Shown here: piece by piece, positions 11,969 to 25,271 of the stretch | Numbering within the stretch: position 1 is the stretch's first letter | How the letters are laid out: every line of letters begins with the position of its first letter | Assembly (NCBI GenBank): GCA_021397835.1 | Contig: JAJFZO010000344.1 | Coordinates: forward strand, 3,038,001-3,102,000 | Direction: 5' to 3' | Length of the DNA: 64,000 nt | DNA from: Moringa oleifera | Lineage: Eukaryota > Streptophyta > Magnoliopsida > Brassicales > Moringaceae | The notes under the pieces: model-generated | Told to the model about the DNA's origin: nothing | The model's input: only the letters and a program-made list of their open reading frames with translations | Database searches by the model: none | Made by a program: the position numbers and the translations under genes

Positions 11969-14676
11969 TGGAGGCTTCGATTTCCACTTAATGTACACTG
12001 GTTGGTAAATAATTTGTACAGCCAATTTGTTACTCCCCTGGACTCGGTGATTGGTTATCATTGCATGTGTTTACCTACTCAAGCATGTTGATCTGAGAGA
12101 AGTCCTTTGAAGATCAGAATGTTATGGTGAGATTCATCTATGAGCAGAGAGATAAACATAGGATTTATAGATTTTTTTGACTGTACAAAAGTTTTGCCAT
12201 TTTTCACTTCTTTACACTGGAAAGAAATGCCTGTCTATACTATGGCTGAATATAGAATTGTCCTTAAACTTAGTGAGAATGATATGACCGAATACAGAAT
12301 TGTCCTTTTTAACTTGGTGACAGTATCACTGGCCTGATGGCCTTACCAGTATCATTTTCCGCACCAAAATTTCAAGTTTGGCTGACCATGTAGTCATAGG
12401 TCTGGGTAGGTGAGTAAATTTAGAAAAATCAGAGGGGAGAGAAGGCAAAGATTGAAGAACTTTTGTTTTTCTGGGTTGCTTGGTTTTGAAAGAAAGATTT
12501 ACAGAAATGTAATATATATGTGTGTGTGTGTGTCTTTTTCTTTTTCCTTTTTTTCTTTGTTTTTTGGATCAATAATACATATGGAAAGAATTAAGCATTT
12601 TGTTTTCTACCTCATTTATATATTATTTCCAAAACGTTTTGATCATCTTTCCCTTTGCTACCAGACAAAGCTTTAGTTGGGTGGGCTGAAGGATTGAGAT
12701 TATTGATATCACATTTCTGTACACCAGGCAGACAGACAGAAAAGCGGCGTGACTAAAAAAGGGAAAAATAAAAACATGTATGTCTATTGACACTGTATTA
12801 CGTTGGATGTGAAACATTTAATTATTCATCGATGCCATGGGTGAAGCTGAAGTTTTGCTTTTACTATTAATTCTGCTTGATGGTAAGTTTAAAGCTTTTC
12901 ATAATAATTATGTACCACAAACTAAAGAAATATGATATATCAATTTAATTATTGCTTGAATATAAATCAAAATTTTTATTGCTTAAAATTGTATTTTTGT
13001 CTTTTTAATCAAGATAGAACTATGTTGTTCCCTAAATTGAGTGGATATATTAGCAACTGAAAATTTATTATTAACGATAAATAGTTTTAATTTTTAAATT
13101 TCTGAAAAATATTTCTAACAAAAAATATATAAAAAATTGATTCTTTGTAAAATTGTAAACTTGTTTTAAAATTATAAAATGTTTAAGATAAATATATATA
13201 AAAAAACCTCTAAACTATAATTAATTGCCTTTTATTTTAAAATATCCATTGAATTAATTGTGTATTTGTTGTCCATGTGGGATATTGTACAAATAAATTT
13301 TGATTAAACTTTTTTTTTTCATTTTGGTAAAATCTAGATTGTAGAGATGTTATACAACAAATTTTGACTTGAAAATTGTCATCCATGTAAAAAAAATTCA
13401 AGTTGTAATTATAAAATATTTTAGATATTGAATATACTATTTTAAAATTTTTAATTATAAAAAGTTAAAAAATTTCAAAAAAAATAGCTCATAAATTAAA
13501 AGAATGGATTCAAAATGAAATATTGGGTTTATTTCACTTATTTTTGAAATATTTTAATAAAAATTATTTTAATTTTTTAAAATTATAAAACTTAAATTAA
13601 ATTAAAAAATCAAATATACAATTGATCTAATTGATACATCCAGATTTAAATTCAAAAGATAGTTTAATTTATATTCATTTCTATATTTATCCAAATTTTA
13701 TTATAATAACATCTCTAAAATTGATAATATTTAGATACAATTCAAATCAAGATAATTCCTATATCCTCACTTTTTTCTTGAACCCATTAGTTTTTTTTTT
13801 CTTTTTTATGTTAAAAATGCATTTGTATAAAAAATAAAACAAAAAAAATTGTTATCCATATCTTTTTCCTTCTCCTTAAAAAGAGTTCAATATTTTTCTT
13901 ATGAAACATGGTATTAACGAGTTCTTGTATTTGTAAAATATGATTCTCACTTTAAATAATTAGGGAAAATATTTATACATTACGTTGAAAATAATGGTTA
14001 TTTATTTAAAAATATATGCTAAAAGCAAGTAACAATCTTTTGACTTTTTTTTTAAAAAAAGATTTATATTTAACTAAAAAAATATATTTAAAAATATGTA
14101 CTAAAAGTGTTTGAAGATTTATTATGGAAAATTTAAGTTTGTGAATCATTTGAAAATTTTGTGACTTATTGTATTAACTGATTTAATAATTTAAATTTTA
14201 TAAATATTTAGAAATGAATTGTATTTTAGAAGCAAAGCTAAATCGAGTTGATGGACCAACCCGTTTTTGATGAGACATGATAAATATAAAAGTTGGCCCG
14301 AAAATTGAACCCGATAACAAACCGGGTCCAAACCAATCCATATTTGGAAAGAGACCTACTAAAGTCCAAACATGAACGTTAAAAACCTCTCTCTCTCAAT
14401 CATTTCGACAATTTGCCGATGAGTTTCATACCCATCAACTGACTTCTCTTCCGTGTATATGTTTCTCATCTCAAAAATTCAAATTTTCTTTTTTGTTATA
14501 TATCCTTCCACCAAACGAGGAAGAACGGAGTAAAATTCTCACAACGAAGAGTTTTCACATGATATGCAAAGAGAAGCAGAGACTTTATAGATGAAGTGCA
14601 TTGAGATGGAAAATCTATAGAAACGGGGATAGCTGTATCAAGGAATCGTGAAGAGAGGAAGTGGAGGAGCTTACCG
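11969..14676. other. BTS 3' flank and AT-rich spacer before the DUF1639 gene
   Basis: About 11969-12850 is probably BTS 3'UTR and flank, with a short TG microsatellite near 12518-12533 followed by a pyrimidine run. From 12900 to 14250 the sequence is very AT-rich with no supported gene. From about 14380 to 14676 the CT-rich tract and rising GC mark the likely promoter and leader of the next gene. Confidence 0.6.
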
Positions 14677-15699
14677 ATGCCAATGTCATCACCTGATAGA
14701 TCAAAACGACTCCACAACTTCACTTTGCCATGCTTGAAATGGGGTCATCAGAGATTCCTCAGGTGCGTCAAGCTTCAACAATCTTCTTCTTTGTCTCCTG
14801 ATCGTTCCGTTGCGGATGGATTCCAATCCAGACCCATTAATCTTGGCACCTCCCAGAACTCGCAAGCGAGTTCCAGATTCAATATCCACAAAGAAAGTGA
14901 TGCCAACATTCAAGCAGATGAGCGGAAGGTCGCTTTTGATCTAAGATTGGCGGCGAAGAAAGTGAAAATTTCGTATCTTGGAGGAGAAGAAGGAAGAGAC
15001 GAAAATGTTCCAGTTAGACCGTGGAATTTGAGGACGAGAAGAGCAGCATGTAATGACCCGAGAGAAGGAAAGAACCTTGATTCTCCAGGGCGAAATGAGA
15101 GTGTAACTGTGATGGTGAAAGGAAATAGTGAGAAGAATGAGAAAGTGAAGTTTTCGCTTCCTCTACGGAAAGAGGAAATTGAGGAAGATTTTGTGGCGAT
15201 GACCGGAAAAAGGCCCCCCAAAAGGCCTAAGAAGAGGCCTAAGATCATGCAGAAACAATTGAATGTAAGGACACCTGTTCTTTGCATTTTCTTTTTAGTT
15301 ATTCATGTTTTGTTTGGTGTAAGTAAAGGCGGGAAAGGGAAAAAATTTTAGCATCCTGGAGTCTTGATAAACAAACTTAGGCTAGTTGAAGTTCATCTCT
15401 CTCTTGAATAAGAAGTAGAATATTTCTTCCCCACTGCTTTCTCTTCAATCCTCTTTGCTAGGTTGAAGGGGGGGGGGGGTTGGGGGTGAAGAGGGAGGGG
15501 TTGGAGTTTCTTTCTGTGTTTTCCCCATAGAGGTGTATAATTCGGTTTCTTTTTTCTGACTTCTCTTATACTTGGAATGTGCTTTGAGGATATTTGATTT
15601 TTCTCTTCTTTTGAAAATTTGCAGTCACTTTTGCCGGGATTATGGTTGACAGAAGTTACACCAGATTCATATAAAGTTCCTGATATCCCTGAATCATGA
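14677..15699 (+). CDS. DUF1639 family protein
   Basis: Two exons, 14677-15264 and 15625-15699, encode 220 residues. The N-terminus (RSKRLHNFTLPCLKWGHQRF) and the C-terminal block from about residue 166, containing AMTGKRPPKRPKKRPK and then, across the splice, LPGLWLTEVTPDSYKVPD, are the hallmarks of the plant DUF1639 family (PF07797). The single intron splits this block after QKQLN, with a GTAAGG donor and a TTTGCAG acceptor. Function is unknown; the basic RPPKRPKKRPK run could be a nuclear targeting signal (inference). The first ATG is used, with a second Met two codons later. It follows BTS on the same strand. Confidence 0.92.
15468..15500 (+). repeat. G-run block in the DUF1639 intron
   Basis: Twelve consecutive G, then TT, five G, a six-base spacer, three G, A and four G. 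This is a strong G-quadruplex-like pattern on the sense strand, inside the 360-base intron 15265-15624. Confidence 0.65.
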
Positions 15700-18600
15700 A
15701 TGGGCTGTCAATTGCCTATGTAATTCTCTAAATTGGCTTCAGTTCAGGTTATTCATTAGTCTTTGTACTAGTTTTTTTTCCTTGGATCTTTAGGTCATTA
15801 TATAGATTATGAATGCTAATTATGATGGTTCTGCAGGGTTTGAGATGAAGCCAGAGCGAGTTTCCTCAGTGTTTCAGATATTCTCCTCGCTGACTGCTTG
15901 TCAATGGGAAACAGAATATTGTCTGAAATATATGGGGTATTGACATACCTTCATATTAGTTGGAAGCCAGCGAAATGGATTCCAGAATTCCTGCTTCTCC
16001 TAATGGAGTGAGTCTGGTGACTTTGATATGCTTGTTTCATCCTTCGTTTTATTGATGTTCTCAAAGTCATCATACCCTTTTTTTCAAAAACAACATTTAT
16101 CTATGCTCTCAAATTCACCCAAGATAATTAGGATTTTGGTGGATGAGAATGCTCTTGTATTTTGACTGTCTATATGTATAAATCCTTGGAACACGGGTCA
16201 TGTGCAAATCCTAATTCTTTGATTATATATCAGGGAAACTTTTCTGGGAGATGTTTTTCCATGTTTATAAGCATGAACTTCTTGATTTATAATGATGTCT
16301 TTTCTCTTTTCTTTTACTTTTACTTTTTTCTTCTTCTATGCTGGATAGGGTGGGCATGGGCAACGGTATGACTGTAAATAACATGAGTTCAAGTATACAA
16401 GTTAGTTGGATCTCTTTCTCAAAGTGTACTGATGGTAGATCTGGAACCTTAATCTCAGAAGTTCTCTTTGTTACTCGAGGTTTTGCAATTGCAGCTTGTG
16501 GCACTATTTTGTTACTTTGTGAAACATGGACGAGTGTAATTTTTCTTTTCTCTTAAGAGCTGCCTGATTCTAAAATCTAAGAAGAAAATGCATATATGGA
16601 TACATGTCTTTTGTTTTCCACGTCAGCAGTTGGGACAAGAACCCAGCTACCAGCCTGCAGTCACCAGATTGCTTTAGCTTCTCTGCTCTAGATACTTTTG
16701 CTGGGTTCTTTCAAGAGCAGGCCTGAAAGAGAGGGCAAAAAACATCTAGCTCTAACTCGATCTTATTGAGTGAAATGCTTTCATGTTTGGTTGAGACTGT
16801 GGGATAATGATCAGACGCACATTTGGACAAATCTAGGAGAAATATGTAGGAGATGTCTACTGCACATGAACACATTTTCATCCATGCTTTCTTAGCTTGA
16901 TGGCATACTGTCTAGAGTATGGTTTAAGAATTCAGAGCCCAACAGGATGCATTGGAACCTAAAAAAGGCATTAATGCCATTGCTCAAGTGAAGAAAGGAG
17001 AAGAGTTGGTACCCATCTATTTCTTTGTTGTTTGATTTCATTTGTCAGGCATGTTTAGCTGTTCTGTATTGTAGCCAAAGGAGGAAGAAAAAGAGATGAG
17101 CTCAATGAAAACTCTTAAAAGCAGTAATCATGTATTGATCTTCAGTTTCTGGTGATCTGCCTGGAAGTTTTGTTGAGTATGTGTTGCTATTCTGTGTGCT
17201 CGGGCCAAGGCTAGAGAGGAGATAGACACACGAGTTTCCTCTTGCGCTGCATAAGAAACATCTGGTGGTCCATGACAACATGTGCTACTACTGATCTATA
17301 CCGATGTCAGTATCCTAGTTATCTGATTCTGTAATTAGTCCTGGAAATTCTTTGTACAGGCTAATTGGAGTCATGCACTCCATAGTTTGGCAGCTAACTT
17401 GGTGGATGTACTACTCTGGTGGTGATGCTATGTGTCTTATCCTCAATTGGCTGCAGGTAAAGATGCCTCTGTCATCCTCATGCTCCTGTCATAAGCTGCA
17501 AATCTGGATCCTTAAATTTCAAACTTTACAATGATTATCAGGATATGTTCATTTGATTGCTGAAGTTCAATTCTTGCCAGAATTTTCGTAAACGTTCGGG
17601 TCGCATCGTAAGCATTTGAAAGCAAAACCATTTTGGGCATCAGAAATTTCTGTACTCTGCAGCTGTGAGATACGGCTGTCCACGGTGGACATTTGATCTG
17701 CAATTCAAATTCTTTGAGGTTTTGCCATCTCATTCTCTCATAGTCAACCAACACAGAAACACTACTCCATACTTCTCAGCCAGGAGCAACTTAGCATCAA
17801 TCAGTAAAGAAGAGATGCTCTGATACGGGCAATCAAAGCTCGTATACTTTAAGCAAATGCAGCTTAGGACTTGGCAAGAATTGGTGCCTGTTGCTTAATT
17901 GAATAGATGAAATAAGTTGCATTGTAATTTGAATTATGCCCCATATGTAAATTAGCTAGAAGTTGGCTTAAACTCATCACTACGTGCCTTAAACCACATC
18001 TAAGTTTGCCAACTAGGTCGAAGAGTCTCTTCCCAAAATGAAAGACCAGGTTCCTCCTCTGTGCTCATATTTGTTTAGAGAAGGACGCTTGGGTCAAGAG
18101 CTGCTGAAATGAATTATTATGTGACCTTTGATCATTGCCTGAAGCCAAGAACTGGACAGAAAATTATGAAACAAAGCCATAAATGCCGGGTTATTGTTTA
18201 TTTCAGTATCATTTTTAAAGTACGAAACTGTTAGACCTCCCAAAATTCTTCTGGAAGAGCTACAATAGACCCATAAAGTCTTCTACTTCTGTAATTAATT
18301 GTGTTATGCGCCATCATTGCCAGGAAGACTTACAGTTTCCTCCAAACCCAGAAGATTTCTGAGAAAACCATGAACTAAACACTTATAATTATAATTTAAC
18401 AGAGCAACAGATTGCATTTTGTTACCAGAACTGCCTTCTTCATTCATCAAAATGTTTAACTTCTGCTCATGTTAAATCCCTGGTGAGATTTCCGGACTTG
18501 GTCCTCATGGTTTGTTGGCCTGTCATAGTAATCAAAACCATTAGTTCAATATTCAATAGATGAGAATTTCAGGAAACAATCCAATCTGTTGACTTTTGTT

Positions 18601-20005
18601 TGCAAATTGTCTTATAAACACTTATGGCTTCATTTAATACATCAACTACTTTGTAAAACGATTAGGTTATATCTTTATGTTATGGTCAATGCTTAAAATC
18701 AACCATGGATAAAATTATTAGGGTTTTATGAAATATTATCGATTTAATCAAAAATCGTACATATATATATGATGACAGATTAGTACACCCACTGATTTTT
18801 GTCTCACTGGAACATAATTTTCATGGGGTTGAATTCCAGGCCTAATGTCTCCATGTGCCTTTACATCAGTCCTGCACATCTCCAATGAATGTTAATTACT
18901 ACAGTGATGGATTGGATACTGCAATGCCGAGGAAACTGGAGGCAACCAGGCAGATAACCATAATTCCAGATTGGAAGAATGTAATTCAGCAGAAACAAAT
19001 AATTAAGCAGAATATATTCTCATACCGGCATATCTAATTTACAATGTGGTTGGTGAAGGCTAACTTGCGCTACATGTAGCCAATTTAATTCTACTAAATC
19101 TTGCAGTTGCTTGATGGAAATATGGTTTTGCTTCTCTTATTTCTTCTGGGTGATTCAGGGAAACTGATTGTGACAGATGAAACCCAGATTTAGTTGAGAA
19201 ATCACTGTCGGACGAAATTGATAAAAACCAAACTAAGAAAGTGTCTTTTAGCAGCCAGTCTAAACCCTAAAGGGAATAACCCTATCAAAGAAATATCAAC
19301 AACGAATATGAAAATTCTTTACTGATTTTATCTATGCCGAGTATTTAAAAAAAAAAACGTAATGATAATTTAATAAAATAAATAAATAATTTTTTATTAA
19401 ATATAATAAATTATGAAAATGTACTTTTTATTTTTGCTAGATAAGCATGGGGTGATAATACAAACAACAGAGTAGTCAGCAAGATAAGGCAATTCATAAT
19501 AGATTTGTTTTTGGCAAATCCAGCCTGCTGGAATGGTTGTTTTGTCTTAATCTTGCAATAAGGAACAAAGGGTTACCTAAACCACAGGCATCTTTCATAA
19601 AGAAACAACAAATCTAAAACTTTTTATGTACATTGCCCTAAACAAATTCCAAAAGCTGCTTTTGGATAAACAATGAAAAAAAAAGAATCCATCCAATCAA
19701 AGAGAAATTGAATTCAGACAAGCCATGAAAGAAGGGCTACCTGTTTTCATGTTCCCTAAGCTTGTCACATCTTTTAGATGCATGAACATTCTAAGGTCCT
19801 ATCCTGGATTCCTCTATTTCCTCTTCTTCTTGCCCTAATATTTTTAGATTCGATAAGCAATTAGGACATCAAGATTCGCTAAGCTTAATAACATTTCCTC
19901 CATTGCTAGCTTTCAATATGTTCAACATGATCATGTAATTGAAGAACATGGGTATCTAAGTCATGGATAAATCAGATAGTTTCTGGGTTGATGAAAGAGA
20001 GTGAA
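15700..20005. other. Long non-coding stretch after the DUF1639 gene
   Basis: The sequence from 15700 to about 18500 has near-genic base composition, but no frame longer than about 80 residues and no recognised motif. It may hold the 3'UTR, an unannotated non-coding transcript or gene remains. An 11-base perfect inverted repeat lies at 16637-16647 and 16700-16710. From 18600 on it is ordinary AT-rich spacer. 19600-20005 is probably 3'UTR of the minus-strand gene. Confidence 0.5.
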
Positions 20006-20785
20006 TTACAGTGATTTCTTCAGCTTCTTCTTGTCTTTCCCGTTGCGTAAAAAGGAACCAAAACCGAAGAGCTTTGCTGTTCCTTTGGAGATGTAAGGAG
20101 GGGGTACATTCAAGACAGGACTAATTCGAACGCCATTGTTGTAGCTACCTCCATGAATGTTTTTTTTCAGAGGAGGCTTTTGTGGTAACTGGTACATATT
20201 GTAACGAGAAGAAGATGATGATGATGATGACTTTGCCATTGAAATCGTTGCCTGTTTTTGCTTGTGAGCATCCTTCAGCATTGCCCTTTTCGGGATTGGG
20301 ACTGAACCTGTAGAATTGCTACGGGACAATAGAGGAAAGGAGCAAGTCAGACTCTTCTTGATATCACAGTTGAGACTCGAACTTCTCTTGAAACTCCAAA
20401 ATGACTTGGCCTGAGGCTTCTCCTCCGTATCAGACGGGATGATCGCCATGGCTTTCTCTCTTTCTTTGGCTGAATTCTCTGTTGAATATGGACTAGGGAG
20501 AGGAGGAACGGAAACAAGAGATGGCAGCCCAGATTTCGGAGCCTGTTTGGGAGAAACAAGTGATCTCTTTTGAAGTACTTGAACTGGACGGATCATGCCA
20601 TTGGCAAAAAGCTCATCTGCTGAACAAGACTCCTGCTGTAAGCCGCTGCAAACGATGAACTCAAAATCAGAACTTGAGTCCAAGAGCGATATGTCCCTCC
20701 GGGACTCATCGTGGCCTGCCGGTGTCCCATCTTCCGGGCCAAGATCACTGGAAAATGAATTCCGGGGACTTGTCTCCGAGCACAT
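20006..20785 (-). CDS. Serine-rich uncharacterised protein, MAKR/DUF1645-like
   Basis: A single uninterrupted frame gives 259 residues from the ATG at 20785. The frame is open four codons further, but only to a TTG. The segment at about residues 40-67 (DFEFIVC, then SADELFANGMIRP) resembles the short DFEF / ADELF..G.I.P signature shared by plant DUF1645 and membrane-associated kinase regulator proteins. A run of serines follows near residue 190, and the protein ends with GFGSFLRNGKDKKKLKKSL, a basic tail like those that bind acidic membrane lipids. I infer a membrane-associated or signalling adaptor role; the family assignment is tentative. A consensus donor CAAG|GTAAGT at 21365/21364 on this strand suggests a 5'UTR intron. 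Confidence 0.8.
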   Translation of the reverse strand: MCSETSPRNSFSSDLGPEDGTPAGHDESRRDISLLDSSSDFEFIVCSGLQQESCSADELFANGMIRPVQVLQKRSLVSPKQAPKSGLPSLVSVPPLPSPYSTENSAKEREKAMAIIPSDTEEKPQAKSFWSFKRSSSLNCDIKKSLTCSFPLLSRSNSTGSVPIPKRAMLKDAHKQKQATISMAKSSSSSSSSRYNMYQLPQKPPLKKNIHGGSYNNGVRISPVLNVPPPYISKGTAKLFGFGSFLRNGKDKKKLKKSL

Positions 20786-21420
20786 AGTGCTCACCAATGT
20801 TCGTCACTTACTCAACCAGCAAAGACAGAAGAAGGAAAGCAGTTCAAGAATGTGAGCATAACATGATACAGAGCTTCAATTACAAAGGGCTTATTAATAC
20901 GATCATTAAGATGATTAATGGTTTGGAAAATCAAGTCAAAGATGATGGGTACAGACTACAGAGAAAAATACATAGACTTCGAAGAGTAGAGAGGACAAAA
21001 GGGTAGAGCAGATTTTCTGAAGATGTGCAGGTGACTGATTCTAAGACAGCTCTGTGATCAGAGGAGAGAATGTTCTCGTTTTTCTGCAGACTAAGCAGAG
21101 GAAAGTTGTATGGGTTTAGTAAGAAACAAGACAGAAAAGGTTCTAACAGTAAGTTAAAGTAGGCAAGAGAGCTAAGAAACAAAACGTGGGCAGAAATCTA
21201 TAATACATATAAGCTAATCAAGCCAAAGGCTTTTGGAGAAAAATATTACAGGTCTTCTGGAAACCAGAGATCCTGCAAGGAATCAGAGAACATGGAAGTA
21301 CTAAAATCATTGAGACACAGCGAGAGAGAGAGAGAGGTTAACTTGAGAAACCTTCAATACTTACCTTGATTCAGAGGCAAAGAAAAACAGAGCAAACACT
21401 GAAAGAAAGGAGAAATTAAT
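20786..21420 (-). other. Leader and probable 5'UTR intron of the MAKR-like gene
   Basis: On the minus strand a probable leader exon ends CTGAATCAAG at 21365, followed by GTAAGT. The acceptor is not certain; a pyrimidine tract ending in AG near 20817-20850 is a candidate. The leader contains a GA/CT repeat (about 21322-21335). Confidence 0.5.
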
Positions 21421-23681
21421 TAATTTTCTTTAAGAAGATTCTAATTTTCCTTCTTAAAAAGAAAAAAAAAAACTTGCAATGTGAGACAAAGAAAAAAAAA
21501 AGAAAGAAACATTGGTGGGTGTTTAATAATGGACTGATGAGTGAAGACAAGAAATGACAGAAGAGGTGATGTGTCACTGTAAATGCAACATTGATTTAGA
21601 GACTTGGGAGTACATTATCATGAAGGCAAAGCACTCTTCTCCTATACCATAGAAAATAAGGCTTTAACCCTCTCACCATATAATTGACTTTTGGACCAAC
21701 CATCCCAACCACTAACATAATCTTATTGTCCTACTTTGATAAATACATTAATTAATATTAAAAAACTTAAATTTTGGCACGTAACCCATGTCTAATTTCA
21801 ACAATTCATTCAACCTCTTTTATTTAAATATTAAAATTTTATCCATTTATCATATCAGGAATGATGATGGTATTATTATTTTCATCTCCATTAGATTGTA
21901 AATATTATTGATCACTTTAAAAAATTTTAAAATATTTTTTTAAAAAATTAAGATCTTTTATCTTAATTTTTGACCTATGTGGGCGCATAGCACTATCGTG
22001 CATCCATGACATAGCAACTTTTGACATGCATTTTTGTCTTTCCCTTAAGCTTTAAGCTATGGTATCTATATGTCTTGTTGTTCTTTTTTCTTTTTAAAAG
22101 AAAGAAAAATATTTTACTATTGGTCATTTGCATTATTAAAAATGGGATTTAAAGAGGAAGTGTCCTATGGATGAAGGCATTATTTTGCATGGTGTAGGGC
22201 TGCTATCATGCATCATAAACAACAAAAACACCACAGTGTTATAGACAATAATAGAAATAATAAGAATGCCCAATTTAATGTGACGGTGATATGTGGCGTA
22301 GGGTTCATATAAGACAAAGGTAGGATTATCCTCAAAATGTATAGATCAGTCAACCTTAGTTTTTATCACTGTTCAAGTAGCAATGTTATGAAAATCAACT
22401 TTACAATAGGATCAATTCAACTTAAATCAAATCAAATCGGACTTAAAAAAACAGTGAGTCAAAAGATTCCACTCAATCCAAGATTTTATATCGATTAAAA
22501 CTTTAAAATATCATCAAAAATCCACTATGACTAATTTAAAATTTTATTTTTTATTATAATTTTTCAAAGATAAAATATATCATTAAAAGTTTAAAGAATA
22601 AAATTTAAAATAAATTTATTATTTTTTAAAATAATTATCTCTTGTTAAATATTATACGGATTGCATAATTGATTTTCACACCCAAATGATTCTTTCTTCT
22701 TTACATGTCTTTTTCCTTCAAATATTTAAATCAACATTATGGAAAAATGAGTATTACAAACAATATCGAAAATAGATTAATTAATTTAGCAATTTAAGCT
22801 CTCTGTCTCTCTCTCCTTTTTTTTTAAAGGATCAAATTGAGGCTTCCATTTAAAAAGCTTCATAAGCTTCCTTCCTCACCCTCTTAAGATTTTATGTCCA
22901 TTTTGATGACTAAAAGAATAACCCAATTAAGCAACATGAAACACACTTGCATCAACTCACATCACTCTTTTGACCAAGTCTAATTTGTTATAATGTACTA
23001 ATAATGCCAATGCTGAAAAGGGAACAATAATGAGGGTGCCCTCAATAATGTTGTACTGAAAGTACATCAGGCGTTCAAAGTGATGAATATAGGAGAAACC
23101 CTACCCTATAATTGTCTACTACACTTGACATCCTCCATCACCCAAGTACACTCAGCTCTACCGTGTTGCATCAATTGAAGTAACCCACAACCTAACAGGA
23201 GCAAATTCTCAGATGCACCCTTTTATAACTATAATTCAATTTGGTTGACACATATGCTGCCTGACTGGGACTGGGTACACCATAATTATTAATTTGTTTA
23301 AATAAAAGATTTGGCAACTTGGGTAACTTAATTTTAAAGTTATTTTCTTCAACATGCAATCCATATCTTCTCTTCAAGGCCATAGATTATACAAATGGAG
23401 ACCGTCCGCTCTGCCCATTTCCTCTACTCTAGAGACATTCAGCTGGCAACGTCAATCATTTTTTGTTTTTTGTTTTTTTTAGTTGTTTGATATGATAATA
23501 CATGGTGGAGAATAGAATATATGATTTTGAAACTTTAATTTGTTTAAGGGACTCATCTTTGTTGAGTTAAAGTTTAGATTTTGATTGATAATAATATTAT
23601 TTTAACATTTAATTATAAGTAAATATTGCTATACAGAAACAATATAATTGGACTGATTTAAATATGAAAATTCTCTTATGA
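21421..23681. other. Intergenic DNA
   Basis: Mostly AT-rich spacer. No gene, RNA gene or clear repeat is supported. The part nearest 21430-21700 is probably the promoter of the minus-strand gene. Confidence 0.5.
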
Positions 23682-24466
23682 CATGTTTGGTTCATGGAAT
23701 AGAATAGAGAAAGAATAGAAAATGTATTCTTTGGGAATAGAAAAGAGAAAGAATAGAAAAGAATAAGCATTATTATGTTTGGTTTATTGGAATTGAATAG
23801 AGTATGAATTCGTTTTCATATGTTTGGTTCATCAAAAAATAAGTTAGAAAAGTAATTAAAACAAGTTTAAAAGATTAGTATACCCTTCAACTAAATTAAT
23901 TATAATTTAATTAATTTATATTAAAATAATATTAACTAAATAGTATATTAATAATTATTTTTATTTTTAAATATTAATATTATAAAATTAAAATTAATTA
24001 ATATTTTAATAAAAGTAATATTTTTTTCTTTTTGATAAATTATTTAAAAAATAAAAAAGATGTTATTATTATAAAAACAATATTAACTAAATGATATGTT
24101 AATAATTATTTTTTATTTTTAAATATTAATATTATAAAATTAATATTAATAGTAATTAATATTTTGATAATAATAATATTTTTTATTTTTTAGTAAATTA
24201 TTTTTTAAAAATAAAGTTATTTTATATATATAGTAATTTAAAAATTTTATCAAGGGTATGTTGGGAATAGAAAAATATAGCAATTCCTTGTTTTCATGGA
24301 ATAACAATTCCGATGGTTCAATTCGGAATAGCTATTCCGAGTTTTCAAGGAATAGAAATTCCTTAAGGAATTATAATTCTGTGATAAAAATGAACCAAAC
24401 ATTAGAAAAACAATTCCATACGAAATAAAGTAAGAAAAGAATTGGTATTCCTACCAACCAAACATG
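23682..24466. mobile_element. MITE-like element with CATGTTTGGTT termini
   Basis: The left end reads CATGTTTGGTT (23682-23692) and the right end AACCAAACATG (24456-24466), a perfect 11-base terminal inverted repeat. The interior is AT-rich, non-coding, and full of GGAATAGAA / TTCTATTCC inverted motifs. Inner copies of the terminus at about 23778 and 23819, and in inverted form near 24392, suggest nested or multiplied ends. No clear target-site duplication is visible, so the superfamily is not assigned. Confidence 0.55.
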
Positions 24467-25271
24467 CTGTTAAAAATGAGATCTCTGATGAAATTTTCAA
24501 GGGGAAAAAAAAGGAATACAAGTAATCTCCAAGCTGGGTGAAAATCACAGGCAGGATAAAATCTGGTGAAGTTGAAGGGAAGAAATCAGGCTGGTTGATG
24601 AATTTGGAATCCAGACAGAACTAGGAATAGGTGTTGCCCCCTGGGAGTAGCAGATTTGATAGAAGGACCTCATAGTCATATGTATGGACAACTTTTATTG
24701 CTCTATAGTCTATCACTACGTCCTGGTTATATTGCTGCATTTGTGAACTTCCCATGTGAACTCTCTCTCCACCCTACCATCTACTAGCAGGACGCCGTCC
24801 CCTGATGTTCAGCGTTCTGACAAACTAGTCCTATCGTTTGCCTCTTATCAAGAATTCAAAAGTAATGGTAATAAAACAGAAACCTTGACACAATATGAGA
24901 CCCAACCCAAACTCACTGTGAGAGGACCCAGTTGGTGGTATCTTACAGTAAGAAATTGTAAGGGAAGGACATAACAGAGGATGCAAGCAAAACGGGTAAG
25001 GATTTATTTATTTATTTTTTTGGGTCAGAATCAGAGCAGGACTTATCACTGATGATCCTGGTGTGACCAGTGGTGCGGATTTGGTGTATTCTTCTTGTAG
25101 GACCCACACGCTAAAAAATACCATCTCTGATTCTATATCATCATCATCGTCATCATCAGAGATTGTGAGCTGTTCATGTGGGGGTGGCACATCTAAAGAT
25201 GTTTTGTTCCACTAGTGAAGGAAGAGGTGAGATGCAATGCGCAACAGAAAGAAAGAAAGTGAACTCACGAT
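24467..25271. other. Intergenic DNA downstream of the small minus-strand gene
   Basis: Non-coding on inspection. A short CAT/ATC repeat occurs near 25136-25158. The part nearest 25271 is probably 3'UTR of the minus-strand gene. Confidence 0.4.

Noticed and set aside
14910..15287. 125-residue minus-strand frame
   Set aside because: It is the antisense shadow of the DUF1639 exon, whose plus-strand protein is clearly conserved.
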